Notes: generated by a model from the sequence alone, not told the origin. A DNA stretch of 64,000 bases from Chitinophaga sp. H8 (GCF_040567655.1 NZ_JBEXAC010000002.1:1550001-1614000); one strand, 5' to 3'; shown: positions 36,894 to 46,674, numbered from the stretch's first letter. A program made the numbers and translations.

Positions 36894-38945
36894 TTACACA
36901 TACAGCTGATGTACAGCGCCGGTAGTATCTTTAAATTTCAATTTATTATCGGCGCTATCTACAAACAATTCATTATTTGCGCTTGCCATTGCGGATTTAC
37001 TGGTGAATACTAATGCAGGTAATTGGGATATGGGCAATTTAGCGTTGGCATCTAATGTGGCCACGCCATTAGCCGACCCTTTCTGTAAAGTATCCAGCAA
37101 TTGACGCCATGGAGTCCATGAAGTGGAAGAATCATCATATTGCCTGTACCAGATACCTACGGCAGCAGATTTGTAAGGATAGGCAATCTGTATCCGGCTA
37201 TTATTAGTATTTTGTTTTTGAGTGAAAACCCACCAGGATGCGGATGATACCGGAGGGGTATTAGCGATAGTACCGCCACCGGCATATAATCCCCATTGAT
37301 CGTATGTAATGGTGTTCAGATCGGCACCGGTAGCTGCCTGTACTCCTACCTTACTGGTATCTACTACTCCGGAAGGAAATCCTATTAATCCAAATTCTTT
37401 CCATTTCCCGGCACTAGTACTGTCCACACATACCCATCCAATAGGTTCTCCTTCATCTGGAGCATTATTATAAATAATATCCCCCTTTGTACCATTAACG
37501 GTAGGGATGGAGGAAGAGCTCCCTGTCTGGTTGTTGAATATTACCGTTCCGGTACCTTTGTCAGACAGCTTCTTGTTAGTGGAACTAATAGAAAGCGTAT
37601 TGTTTTTAATGATAGTTTGTGTGATTAAAGCATCTTCAATAGCGATGGCTGCAGTACCTCTTGCATGGATACTGTTACTGTCTATGATGTTCCCGGATAC
37701 GGGAGTGGTAAGCGCAATTGTACGTAGCCAAATACCATAAGAATAGGCATCTTCAATATAATTGTTACGTACTAAACAATCGCTGGTATCTCTTATCTGA
37801 ATGCCGGTACCATATCCTTTGATGTGATTGCCAAACACTGTAGTGTTGATTCCAAATCTTGATATATTAAGACCGATATAGCTTGTACCTGCAATCGAGG
37901 CCCTGATAATAGTATTATCTCTTATAGAAACATTGTTATCAGTAACAGACGTTACATCAATCTGACAGTTAATACCAGTATTTTCGTTGTCAAACAGTAG
38001 GTTGTCCCGGATCGTTACATTCTTCATATACCCGCCCTGGTAAACCAGTTTGCAGTCTATCCCTCGTTCTATGTTGTTGTAAAAGATGTTTCCGTATACT
38101 TCCAGGTTTTCAACCATGTTGCCGGCAATATCAAATCCATCCCTTCCATTGTTATAGCAGATGTTATTGCACACAATAATATCCTTATGTAGATTAGGAG
38201 GAGTATCAGCCTTTGTACCCGCTAATTTCAAACCATCTGAACCATTATTGTAGGAGGTATTACTTTCATACCTGAATATATTGGCGCCTGATACCTGGAA
38301 TGGCTGTAACTGGAAATCATGGGCTATACAGTTCCTGATGATACCATTGGTTACATTCTCGATCAGTACACCAATAATACCTGATAAAAATTCACAATTC
38401 TCGACAATGAGATTGGAGATATTACTGCCAGAGAGGCACTTCGTTTGGGTAGAAGCCATTTCTCCTTTAAAAGTAAGCCTGTCGATGCTTACATTATCAG
38501 CATTGCTGAGGTTTAATCCCTGGTCTATAGAATAGATCAGGGGGGTACCACTTCCGAGCAAAGTAGTATTGTCAGGGATAGTTACCGAAGATATATTATA
38601 GGTTCCACCGATAATCCGGATAGGTATCTTCAATGCTCCGGCTGCATTCAAACACCTTTGAAAAACAGGTGTGGTAGTGGTAGCCGGTTGTGCCGGATCG
38701 CCCATCAGCCCAAACCATTTAATATCAATAGGCGCATTAAAAATTCTTTTCCATCTGCCAGGGTTGGTTACAGGGGAAGTAACACTAAAGATAGTACCAT
38801 CGTTGGAAGTTTCTGTGGATAATTGATCCCAGTAAAAATCTCCTCCACCGCCATCATCCCGGTTATAGTAGCCCAGAAGATGGCAAATTTCCTTGTCCGC
38901 CGTACCGGGTGTCATTTTCAGGTCAGCCACTTTTTCAATTGTCAT
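36894..38945 (-). CDS. phage-tailspike-like right-handed beta-helix protein
   Basis: A 683-residue protein without a signal peptide. The N-terminus (HLLGYYNRDDGGGGDFYWDQ, NPGRWKRIFNAPIDIKWFGL) is the kind found at the base of phage tail spikes. Residues about 95-470 are parallel beta-helix rungs with many Asn ladders and repeating xxVENCxF / xxIRDNxI strings (pectate-lyase-like fold). Next comes a pyocin-knob-like module (ADLNTITYDQWGLYAGGGTI to IWYRQYDDSSTSWTPWRQLL), then a tail-fibre-like linker (GVATLDANAKLPISQLPAL). No other tail genes lie in the window. It may be a glycan-binding or glycan-cleaving surface protein captured from a phage or a tail-like device. Confidence 0.75.
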   Translation of the reverse strand: MTIEKVADLKMTPGTADKEICHLLGYYNRDDGGGGDFYWDQLSTETSNDGTIFSVTSPVTNPGRWKRIFNAPIDIKWFGLMGDPAQPATTTTPVFQRCLNAAGALKIPIRIIGGTYNISSVTIPDNTTLLGSGTPLIYSIDQGLNLSNADNVSIDRLTFKGEMASTQTKCLSGSNISNLIVENCEFLSGIIGVLIENVTNGIIRNCIAHDFQLQPFQVSGANIFRYESNTSYNNGSDGLKLAGTKADTPPNLHKDIIVCNNICYNNGRDGFDIAGNMVENLEVYGNIFYNNIERGIDCKLVYQGGYMKNVTIRDNLLFDNENTGINCQIDVTSVTDNNVSIRDNTIIRASIAGTSYIGLNISRFGINTTVFGNHIKGYGTGIQIRDTSDCLVRNNYIEDAYSYGIWLRTIALTTPVSGNIIDSNSIHARGTAAIAIEDALITQTIIKNNTLSISSTNKKLSDKGTGTVIFNNQTGSSSSIPTVNGTKGDIIYNNAPDEGEPIGWVCVDSTSAGKWKEFGLIGFPSGVVDTSKVGVQAATGADLNTITYDQWGLYAGGGTIANTPPVSSASWWVFTQKQNTNNSRIQIAYPYKSAAVGIWYRQYDDSSTSWTPWRQLLDTLQKGSANGVATLDANAKLPISQLPALVFTSKSAMASANNELFVDSADNKLKFKDTTGAVHQLYV

Positions 38946-39034
38946 TACAAACTAATTTAATTGTTTAATTAATTATAGTTTACAATAACAAATGTGCAGT
39001 TTCGATACGCACTGAAGTTGCGTGACCTTAAATA

Positions 39035-39475
39035 TTAATAATCAACCACCTGCTTCAGGTGATGTTCCAGATGTACCACATAATCATTGATTAAAAATGC
39101 CAGTGTCAATGGTTGATCATTAGTCCTGCAGTACCGTTGTAAACTTTCTGTTGGTATATGCCGCATCAGTTGTGCCAGTTGTTTATTGTACAATGTCCAG
39201 AACGCAATAATCTGAGTACCGCTGATCTGTTGGTAAAAGCCATACGTATTCCATTTGTTCTGATCATATACAATCGTTGGCGTTTCTTCAAATTGCGCTC
39301 TGATAAAACGATGATGATTATTGGTAGCACTGTCTATCAGGTGTCCGATGATTTCCTTCTTACTCCATTTGGCAGGAGAAGGTTTGTGCGAGAATGTTGA
39401 CTCATCTATGGCGGTTAAAAGCGGAGGGATTACATCGCATAAATATTCCAGTCTTTGGATGGCAGCGTCGATCAT
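39035..39475 (-). CDS. DinB family protein
   Basis: A 146-residue four-helix-bundle protein of the DinB/YfiT superfamily. The metal-site histidines appear in IIGHLIDSATNNHHRFI and in the C-terminal VVHLEHHLKQVVDY. Members act as thiol-dependent metal enzymes, for example in thiol transfer; here the substrate is unknown. The N-terminus (MIDAAIQRLEYLCDVIPPLL) is normal for the group and the length is full. It stands alone between the tailspike-like gene and tRNA-Ser. Confidence 0.9.
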   Translation of the reverse strand: MIDAAIQRLEYLCDVIPPLLTAIDESTFSHKPSPAKWSKKEIIGHLIDSATNNHHRFIRAQFEETPTIVYDQNKWNTYGFYQQISGTQIIAFWTLYNKQLAQLMRHIPTESLQRYCRTNDQPLTLAFLINDYVVHLEHHLKQVVDY

Positions 39476-39537
39476 AAAGGATGTTTTAAACGGTTCAATA
39501 ATGTGCTGACTATAGGGGAATGATCATATGAAAAAAG

Positions 39538-39577
39538 AAAAAGGGGCAAACCATCTTGACGATGTTTTACCCCTTTT
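39538..39577 (-). terminator. terminator of tRNA-Ser
   Basis: Directly after the tRNA, AAAAGGGG pairs with CCCCTTTT, with inner CATC/GATG pairs and a GTCAA loop, then a T-rich leftward tail. Confidence 0.75.
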
Positions 39578-39578
39578 G

Positions 39579-39663
39579 CGGAAAGGAAGGGATTCGAACC
39601 CTTGATACCTTGCGGTATACCCGCTTTCCAGGCGAGCCAGTTCAACCACTCCTGCACCTTTCC
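39579..39663 (-). tRNA. tRNA-Ser (anticodon GGA)
   Basis: An 85-nt class II tRNA. The acceptor stem GGAAAGG/CCTTTCC closes with discriminator G; the anticodon loop reads CTGGAAA (anticodon GGA); the long variable arm ATACCGCAAGGTAT forms its own stem; and GGTTCGAATCC is the T arm. CCA is not encoded. It would read UCC and UCU codons. The tRNA gene has its own promoter and terminator. Confidence 0.97.
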
Positions 39664-39691
39664 GGATAGTTGAGCTTTAATTTCAGGGTGG

Positions 39692-39722
39692 CAAAGATAT
39701 AACTTTTATAGAAACTACCAAA
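39692..39722 (-). promoter_or_regulatory. promoter of tRNA-Ser
   Basis: Read leftward, TTTG (39722-39719), 19 nt, TATCTTTG (39699-39692): an exact match to the Bacteroidota consensus. The transcript would start near 39685, about 20 nt ahead of the mature tRNA. Confidence 0.75.
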
Positions 39723-39869
39723 AAACAAACTGATTTTAACTATTTTGTGCTACAAGGCAGCTTAAAGCCTATACTTTATATAACATATAGAGTTTTTGTT
39801 ATCTTTAGCAAACCGCTATCCAATTCCGGACCTGTCGGATAAACCCAAAGTTACTTACCCTTCGTGCCA

Positions 39870-40433
39870 ATGAACAGCAATGAAAGCATTCTCTGGGAAG
39901 ATTTTAAAAATGGAGATGCCGGGGCATTATTTACCATTTATGAGCTCCTGTATGACGACCTGCGCAGAAACGGCCTGGCCATTACACCGGATGAAGACCT
40001 GGTAAAAGATACCATCAACCAGTTTTTTTTATACCTCTGGGATAAAAGAGACAGCCTGCAGCCTCCCGAACATCTAAAAGCCTATATTATAGTATCATTC
40101 CGGCGCAAATTGATTTATGACCTTAAAGTACACCGGAAAACAACATCACTTACCCTGGATGAAAACCTGTGTGAGCCTTCCCGCCAGGAATATATTATTG
40201 AAGATCAGTCACAACTGGAAAGACAACTCCGCGTAAAAAAGGCGATAGACAACCTCCCGAAAAGGCAGCGGGAACTGATCACGCTTAAATACTATGAAGG
40301 ATTGAGCTATGAGGAAATAGCCGACAGAACTGCCCTGAGCATGCGTACTATCTATAATAAACTACATGAAGCACTGAAAACCCTGAAAGGAGAGATCCTG
40401 TGGTTTTTTATCTTGTGCTGCAGGGGGCTATAG
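39870..40433 (+). CDS. ECF RNA polymerase sigma factor (module 3)
   Basis: A 187-residue ECF sigma factor starting at the ATG at 39870 (MNSNESILWEDFKNGD); a GTG two codons earlier is also in frame. Region 2 has LVKDTINQFFLYLWDKRDSL and HLKAYIIVSFRRKLIYDL; region 4 has NLPKRQRELITLKYYEGLS and YEEIADRTALSMRTIYNKLHE. It ends with a Cys-containing hydrophobic tail (WFFILCCRGL). The FecR gene follows 90 bases later. The AT-rich upstream region has a TATCTTTA string at 39790-39797 as a possible -7 box. Confidence 0.94.
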   Translation: MNSNESILWEDFKNGDAGALFTIYELLYDDLRRNGLAITPDEDLVKDTINQFFLYLWDKRDSLQPPEHLKAYIIVSFRRKLIYDLKVHRKTTSLTLDENLCEPSRQEYIIEDQSQLERQLRVKKAIDNLPKRQRELITLKYYEGLSYEEIADRTALSMRTIYNKLHEALKTLKGEILWFFILCCRGL

Positions 40434-40523
40434 TATAATATACCAGTGCTAAAAATAAATTTTGAAAAAAACGGGTAAAAATGAAATACCCCATTCTCTT
40501 AGTAATAGTAAAGCAATAAAAGC

Positions 40524-41594
40524 ATGGCTTACGAGCATTATCAGCCTGAAGATTTTTTAACGGATGAATCGTTCCTTCATTACTGCCTTGGCAATAATGA
40601 GCAGGACGTGCAGTTCTGGGAAAATTGGATAAAAGATAATCCAGCGGCAACAGAAAAGGTGCTGGCAGCAAAAAAGATGTTTGCTTCAATTGTAGAGCAG
40701 GTAGGTAACCAGGAAAAATATAAAGGAGAGCTAAGTGCTTTCAAGGCATTGTTTAATGCGCATACACAAGGTATTTCACACGTTGTTCCAATATATAAAC
40801 CTGCCGGCAAAAAGTTTTTCCTGCGTCCGTTAATGCGGTATGCAGCGGCAGTAGCTTTGATTATTATAGTGTCAGGAATATGGTTTTTCTCCGGTAGCCC
40901 CCGTCAGGATAAGGTTGTTGTATCACAACAACAGGATGCAGGCAGTGTTGGTAATAAAAGTACTATCACCCTTCCTGACGGGACCATCGTAACATTTAAT
41001 GCGAATAGCCAGGTGAAAATGGCGGCCGGCTACAACAAAAAGAACCGTACCATCATCTTAGACGGAGAAGCTTTTTTTGATGTGGCGAAGAATGAAGACA
41101 TACCCTTTACAGTGAAATGTGGAGATGTAATTACTACTGCACTGGGTACCTCGTTTATGGTTCGCTACTATCAGCATGAATCAGAAATTAAAGTATCCCT
41201 GGTAACGGGTAAAGTGAAAGTGCAATGTGCTCCCAGACAGCCAGGACAACAGGTAGATATCGTTTACCTGGATCCGGGACAACAGATCATGGTCAGCAAA
41301 AAAGCAGCGAATGAGCTGATCAGAAAGAAAGATTTTAAAATTGAGGATGCCATTATGTGGCAACATGATGAACTGACTTTCCGGGATGCCAGATTTGATG
41401 AGATTGTTATGAAACTGGAAGACTGGTATGGCGTGAAAATAGAAGTGAAAAACATGCCTGCTGTCAGCAAACACTTTACCGGAGAATTTAAAAATAAAAG
41501 CCTGAAGAATATATTAGAAGCGCTCAGCTTTATACATAAGTTTGAATACCGATTGATTGACCAAAATGTTCAGATAATTTTTCCGGAAAAATAA
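40524..41594 (+). CDS. FecR-type anti-sigma factor (module 3)
   Basis: A 356-residue anti-sigma factor with an acidic cytoplasmic N-terminus (about 1-105), a single membrane helix near residues 108-126 (YAAAVALIIIVSGIWFFSG), and the FecR domain (STITLPDGTIVTFNANSQV, IILDGEAFFDVAKNEDIPF). The C-terminal DUF4974 domain has TGEFKNKSLKNILEALSFI. The 103-base gap to susC is short and lacks the rightward/leftward hairpin plus T-run seen in modules 1 and 2. Confidence 0.94.
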   Translation: MAYEHYQPEDFLTDESFLHYCLGNNEQDVQFWENWIKDNPAATEKVLAAKKMFASIVEQVGNQEKYKGELSAFKALFNAHTQGISHVVPIYKPAGKKFFLRPLMRYAAAVALIIIVSGIWFFSGSPRQDKVVVSQQQDAGSVGNKSTITLPDGTIVTFNANSQVKMAAGYNKKNRTIILDGEAFFDVAKNEDIPFTVKCGDVITTALGTSFMVRYYQHESEIKVSLVTGKVKVQCAPRQPGQQVDIVYLDPGQQIMVSKKAANELIRKKDFKIEDAIMWQHDELTFRDARFDEIVMKLEDWYGVKIEVKNMPAVSKHFTGEFKNKSLKNILEALSFIHKFEYRLIDQNVQIIFPEK

Positions 41595-41697
41595 GCACAA
41601 TACCTTTTACTGATAATACCCTTTTTCATGACATTGATTAATGTTTATGCCGTGATCCTTATGTTCTAAATTTTGTACTTTATTAAATTCCAGCTTT

Positions 41698-44600
41698 ATG
41701 AATATCACACCTCTACCATTTTATCAAAAGATAAAACGATGGTCATTGGTAATGCTCCTTATTGCATTATTGATACCTACCCTGAAGGCACACGCTACAC
41801 AGGTATTGAGAATAGGATTTAATGATGCTAAAGTAATGCAAACATTTGAGCGGATTGAATCTGTTACGTCCTTCAAATTTATATACAACCGGGAAGATAT
41901 TGATGCTTCCAAAAGAGTGACCATCCAGGAAAAGGAATGGGAACTGACCGACCTGCTCAATGAAGTGTCCGAGCAAACGGCACTCAACTTCCGGATTATT
42001 GATGGTATTATAGCTATTGCGCCTAAAAATAAGAAGGGGATTAAGTTGGCTCCTTTCCATGCACCTATTGAAGTGAAAGGCCGGATCACGGATGCACAGG
42101 GACAGGCATTGCCAGGTGCAACCGTTAAAATTAAAGGAAGCACCATTGGTGTTACCGCTAATGCAAATGGCAACTTTACGATCAACGCTGCTCCGGGAGA
42201 TGTACTGGTGATTTCCTATACCGGATACCTTAGTAAAGAAGTGGTGATCGGCGGAAAAATACAATTTGTAATAGTCCTGGACGAAGATACCAAGGCCCTG
42301 AACGAGGTAGTGGTAACGGCACTGGGCATACGTAAAGAGCGTAAAGCGTTGGGCTACTCCGTTTCGGAAGTAAAAGGAAGCGAACTGACGCAGGCCCGTG
42401 AGGGAAACGTTGCAAATGCACTGGTAGGTAAAGTAGCAGGGGTGAATGTAAATGCGGTAGCGGGTGGTCCGGGTGCTTCTACCAATGTACTCATTCGTGG
42501 AGTGTCCAGCCTGAATGGCTCCAACCAGCCTTTGTATGTGGTTAACGGGGTGCCGATGAGCAACCAGAGCACTGCAATTACCAGTATGTGGTCTAATGCT
42601 ACCGACCTGGGCGATGGTATCGGCAACCTGAACCCGGACGATATAGAATCTATCTCTGTGTTAAAAGGTGCTGCGGCTTCCGCACTGTATGGCTCCCGCG
42701 CAAAAGCAGGTGTTATACTAATTACCACCAAGAGCGGCAGCGGCAAAGGTACTATTGAATTTAACTCCAACTATGTGGTAGAGCAGGTAATGAACGTTAC
42801 GGACTGGCAGTATGAATATGGCAATGGTGCCAATGGAAATAAGCCCACCAGCGGATCCAATGCTTTTAATGTAGGGAATAACAGCTGGGGCGCTAAAATA
42901 GATGGGTCTAAAGTAGTACAGTTTGATGGGGTAGAGCGGCCTTATGTAGCACAGAAGAATAACCTGAAAAACTTCTACCGCAACGGCGGCTCCTTTACTA
43001 ACACGATTTCCTTTTCAAAAGGATTAGACAATGGTGGCTTCCGCTTTTCAGCCAGTGATCTGAAGAACGATGCCGTCATTCCTAATGCAGGTTTAAAACG
43101 CAAAACGTTTAACGTATCTGCGAATTACAATATTACCAAACGACTCCAGGTAGATGCACGGGTAAACTACATTGTGGAAGATACAAAGAACCGCCCCATC
43201 CTCAATGATGGTCCGGGTAACTCCAGTTTTCAGGTAATGTTCCTGCCTACTACCCTGGATGTAAATACGCTGAAACCCGGCTACCAACCTAATGGTAATG
43301 AATTGAGCTTTACTAATAACTCCTATGCTACCAACCCCTGGTTTGCAGCAGAAAAGTTTGTCAATAATACAAACCGTAACCGGTTTATCGGATCGGCCAG
43401 TCTGAGATATACTTTTGATAATGGCTTCTTTATGCAGGCCCGCGCGGGAAGGGATCAGTACAACAATCGGAATACTTTCATCGTACCAAGTGGTACCGCT
43501 TATCTGCCCAATGGATCTGTAACAGAAGGGAATATCAACTTCTCTGAAACAAACGTAGACGGTTTAATCGGTATGACGGTAAAAGTAAAGAACGATCTTA
43601 CTATCACGCCTACACTGGGTGCTAACCTTCAGAAAGTAAGTCTGGAAAATACCGCCCTGGGAGGTGCTAATATGAATATCCCTTTTACCTATGATATTTC
43701 TAATGCTAAAAACCAAAGCAGCGCTTATAGCATTACCCGCCAGGAAGTACAATCGGTGTATGGTACATTGGAACTGGCCTATAAAGGATTCCTTTATCTG
43801 AACGCTTCCGGCCGTAACGACTGGTTCTCTACCATGGCTCCTTCCAATAAGCTGGATGTGTTTTATCCATCTGTAAGTACCTCCCTGGTGTTTTCTGAAC
43901 TGGTAAATGCTCCCTGGCTGAGCTTCGGTAAATTAAGGGCAGGTTATGCTGTGGTAGGTGCTGCTACACAACCTTATCAAACCTTGCTGAACTACGGTAT
44001 AGGACTGCAAAACGAAGCCAATGCTTTTGTTAATACTATCAATGGAAAGGCTTTGGGCCGTATTATCAACAATAGTATTCCTTCAGGTACATTGCTTCCT
44101 TCAAAAGCAAGCGAGCTCGAAATCGGTACAGAAGTACGTTTCCTGGGCAACCGCTTAGGACTGGACCTTACCTGGTACGATAAAAAGTCAAAGGATGAAA
44201 TCGTGCAGTCAACGGCTTCTGTTACTTCAGGATATGCTTTTGTAGTGCTGAATATTGGTGAGCTCCGGAACACCGGGTTTGAAGCCTTGATTACAGGTAT
44301 CCCCTATGAAAGTAAAAACTTCCGATGGACGACCTCCCTCAATGGATCTATTAATAACAACAAAGTAATAGCACTGGCAGCAGGGCAAACAGATTTAGCA
44401 GTGGCGGGTTCCAGAACCGACAATGCAAATTTGAGCAATATCGTAGGCCTGCCCGTAAATCAGATCAGGGCATACGACTATAAATATGATGCCTCTGGAA
44501 AACTGGAAGTGAATTCAAATGGCGCTCCGGTAAAGGGGGAGCTGAAGAGCTTTGGATCCGGTTATCATAAATGGACAGGTGGATGGAACAATGAATTTTC

Positions 44601-45042
44601 TTATAAACGCTTCAATTTATCAGTGCTGATAGATGGAAAGTTTGGGGGCAAAATATTTTCCGGTACGGATTTTTATGGCTACCAGTTTGGATTGCATAAG
44701 GCTACATTGGAAGGCAGAGAGAAAACTTACGGCACTTCTAATGCTACGGCACAAACCTATTACCGCGATCTGTCCAATAATGTTTCTGCACTTTTTGTAC
44801 ACGATGCCAGCTTTGTCAAATTGCGTCAGATCACCCTGGGATATAGCTTCCCGGCTAAGATGTTTAACAACGTAATACAGGGACTTACATTGAGCGCAGT
44901 GGGCCGTAATCTGTTTTTACTGATGCGGAAAACAGATAATATCGATCCGGAAGCTGCTTATTCCAATGTGGCCCAGGGCCTTGAACTAGGTGGCGTACCG
45001 CCTGTACGGAGTTTTGGTTTTAACCTGAATGTTAAATTCTAA
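41698..45042 (+). CDS. SusC/RagA TonB-linked outer-membrane receptor with STN domain (module 3)
   Basis: A 1,114-residue outer-membrane transporter. A signal region (about residues 13-34) is followed by STN (LRIGFNDAKVMQTFERIESV to FRIIDGIIAIAP), a carboxypeptidase-regulatory-like domain (VKGRITDAQGQALPGATVKI) and the SusC plug (LNEVVVTALGIRKERKALGY; VLIRGVSSLNGSNQPLYVVN; DIESISVLKGAAASALYGSR). The barrel ends in FGFNLNVKF. The susD gene begins 25 bases after its stop. No antisense element is seen at its start codon, in contrast to the other two modules. The substrate is unknown. Confidence 0.95.
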   Translation: MNITPLPFYQKIKRWSLVMLLIALLIPTLKAHATQVLRIGFNDAKVMQTFERIESVTSFKFIYNREDIDASKRVTIQEKEWELTDLLNEVSEQTALNFRIIDGIIAIAPKNKKGIKLAPFHAPIEVKGRITDAQGQALPGATVKIKGSTIGVTANANGNFTINAAPGDVLVISYTGYLSKEVVIGGKIQFVIVLDEDTKALNEVVVTALGIRKERKALGYSVSEVKGSELTQAREGNVANALVGKVAGVNVNAVAGGPGASTNVLIRGVSSLNGSNQPLYVVNGVPMSNQSTAITSMWSNATDLGDGIGNLNPDDIESISVLKGAAASALYGSRAKAGVILITTKSGSGKGTIEFNSNYVVEQVMNVTDWQYEYGNGANGNKPTSGSNAFNVGNNSWGAKIDGSKVVQFDGVERPYVAQKNNLKNFYRNGGSFTNTISFSKGLDNGGFRFSASDLKNDAVIPNAGLKRKTFNVSANYNITKRLQVDARVNYIVEDTKNRPILNDGPGNSSFQVMFLPTTLDVNTLKPGYQPNGNELSFTNNSYATNPWFAAEKFVNNTNRNRFIGSASLRYTFDNGFFMQARAGRDQYNNRNTFIVPSGTAYLPNGSVTEGNINFSETNVDGLIGMTVKVKNDLTITPTLGANLQKVSLENTALGGANMNIPFTYDISNAKNQSSAYSITRQEVQSVYGTLELAYKGFLYLNASGRNDWFSTMAPSNKLDVFYPSVSTSLVFSELVNAPWLSFGKLRAGYAVVGAATQPYQTLLNYGIGLQNEANAFVNTINGKALGRIINNSIPSGTLLPSKASELEIGTEVRFLGNRLGLDLTWYDKKSKDEIVQSTASVTSGYAFVVLNIGELRNTGFEALITGIPYESKNFRWTTSLNGSINNNKVIALAAGQTDLAVAGSRTDNANLSNIVGLPVNQIRAYDYKYDASGKLEVNSNGAPVKGELKSFGSGYHKWTGGWNNEFSYKRFNLSVLIDGKFGGKIFSGTDFYGYQFGLHKATLEGREKTYGTSNATAQTYYRDLSNNVSALFVHDASFVKLRQITLGYSFPAKMFNNVIQGLTLSAVGRNLFLLMRKTDNIDPEAAYSNVAQGLELGGVPPVRSFGFNLNVKF

Positions 45043-45067
45043 GTGTACAAGCATTAAAAAAACTGAA

Positions 45068-46624
45068 ATGAAGATGAAAAAACTTTTAGCTAAAAAATAT
45101 ACAGCAATCTGCCTGGCAGGTGGATTACTATTGGCAGGATGTACCAAAGATTTTCTGGAAATAAACACCAATCCATCCAGCTATACGCCCGCTAACTATG
45201 ATCCTAACTTCTTGTTTACGTCTGCACAGCTTACCTATACGGGTAGCAGGGATAATGGGTATGAAGTGTGGCGGTCCAATCTGGGGGTATCTTCCAGTAT
45301 GATGCAGCAACTCACTTCTACGGTGGCAAACTGGCCGGGTGATAAATATGTACAGAATGAAGGATTTACTGCGGCTTATTGGGGTACGGCGGTGTCGGGG
45401 GCTTATATAGAACAGGTAAACCCTATTGTGGAAGTAGTGAAATTTACCGAAGGAAAGGAGAAGTATAAAAATCTGTATCAGATGGCACGCATCATGCGCG
45501 CTATGATCCTGCAGCGTATTACAGACCAATATGGGGATGTTCCTTACTTTAATGCGGGTCTCGGCCTTTATTCCCAGGTGTATTTCCCGGTATATGATGA
45601 GCAGTCAAAAATATATGCCGACCTGCTGAAAGAAATCGAAGAAGCAACGAACGCGCTGGATCCGGCAGGAGATAAGCCTCCGGGAGATCTGTATTACAAC
45701 GGAGATGTAGAAAAGTGGAAACGCTTTGGCAATACGCTCTTGTTACGTACGGCAATGCGCCTCACAAAAGTGGCGCCAGCTACTGCGCAGGAGTATGTGA
45801 AAAAGGTAGTTGGCAAAACCATGCAGGATAACAGCGATAATGCACTGGTGAAACACGATGCTTCCGGTGGTCGTGTTACCGTAAACCGCTTTAGCCTTGT
45901 GTTCGGGTTGAATGATATTGCACCTTTCACCAGGCTTTCTAAAACCTATATAGATTTCCTCAAAAATAACAATGACCCCAGGTTAGGGGTGATAGCACAA
46001 TTAGGAAATGGCGACAGAACACCTGCCAACCAAAAGGGAATGCCTAATGGTTATGATCAGCAGGGCGGACCGAATAATATTACGAATGCCCCTGGCTTTA
46101 CCGGGTTGAACGATTATTCTTTCGTAAGTCCTCCATTTCTGAAATTAGACGCCCCTACCCTGGCACTTACCTACGCAGAAGCTGAATTGTTGCTGGCAGA
46201 TGCTGCTCAGCGCTGGAATATTGCCGGTTCAGCCCAAACACACTACGATAATGGCGTAAAAGCCGCGATTACCCAATACAGCGTTTTTGGGGCGGATGCA
46301 GCGGTGGAAGATAATGCGGCGGCGGCTTACCTGGCAGCGCATCCTTATAACGCGGCAAAGGGCCTGGAAATGATTAATACACAGTTCTGGGCAGCTACTC
46401 TCTTCAATGGATATGAGGCCTGGAATAACTGGAGAAGAACAGGTTACCCCCAACTTACCCCTGTTGCTTATCCGGGCAACCTAACCAATGGTACAATACC
46501 ACGCCGTTTAACCTATCCGCTGGCGGAAGCAAGTGATAACCCTGTTAATTATAAAAAAGCAAGTGAAAGTGTGCCTGGTGGTGATAAACTAACCAGCAGA
46601 GTATGGTGGGATACCGCTAACTAA
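45068..46624 (+). CDS. SusD-like_2 family outer-membrane lipoprotein (module 3)
   Basis: A 518-residue SusD-like lipoprotein starting at the ATG at 45068 (MKMKKLLAKKYTAICLAGG); the frame is open further upstream into susC, but the signal peptide fits this start. The lipobox is LLLAGCTKDFLEINTNP. SusD-like_2 features are INTNPSSYTPANYDPNFLFT, WKRFGNTLLLRTAMRLTKVA, LTYAEAELLLADAAQRW and the C-terminal FNGYEAWNNWRRTGYPQL. It resembles the SusD of module 2 in type. A terminator follows within 20 bases, so module 3 ends here. Confidence 0.94.
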   Translation: MKMKKLLAKKYTAICLAGGLLLAGCTKDFLEINTNPSSYTPANYDPNFLFTSAQLTYTGSRDNGYEVWRSNLGVSSSMMQQLTSTVANWPGDKYVQNEGFTAAYWGTAVSGAYIEQVNPIVEVVKFTEGKEKYKNLYQMARIMRAMILQRITDQYGDVPYFNAGLGLYSQVYFPVYDEQSKIYADLLKEIEEATNALDPAGDKPPGDLYYNGDVEKWKRFGNTLLLRTAMRLTKVAPATAQEYVKKVVGKTMQDNSDNALVKHDASGGRVTVNRFSLVFGLNDIAPFTRLSKTYIDFLKNNNDPRLGVIAQLGNGDRTPANQKGMPNGYDQQGGPNNITNAPGFTGLNDYSFVSPPFLKLDAPTLALTYAEAELLLADAAQRWNIAGSAQTHYDNGVKAAITQYSVFGADAAVEDNAAAAYLAAHPYNAAKGLEMINTQFWAATLFNGYEAWNNWRRTGYPQLTPVAYPGNLTNGTIPRRLTYPLAEASDNPVNYKKASESVPGGDKLTSRVWWDTAN

Positions 46625-46642
46625 GAAAAATGAGTGATGCAG

Positions 46643-46674
46643 GAGGCTGGCCGGTGATGGTCGGCCTCTTTTTT
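46643..46674 (+). terminator. terminator of SusCD module 3
   Basis: A GC-rich 10-bp stem GAGGCTGGCC / GGTCGGCCTC (with G-T pairs) and a 6-nt loop, followed by six T. Confidence 0.8.

Noticed and set aside
36894..38945. Prophage around the tailspike-like gene
   Set aside because: No capsid, terminase, tail tube, lysis or integrase genes are present within the window.
39579..39663. tRNA-Ser as an integration site for an island covering 32-39 kb
   Set aside because: I found no integrase and no second copy of the tRNA 3' end in the window, so there is no support for an integrated element.
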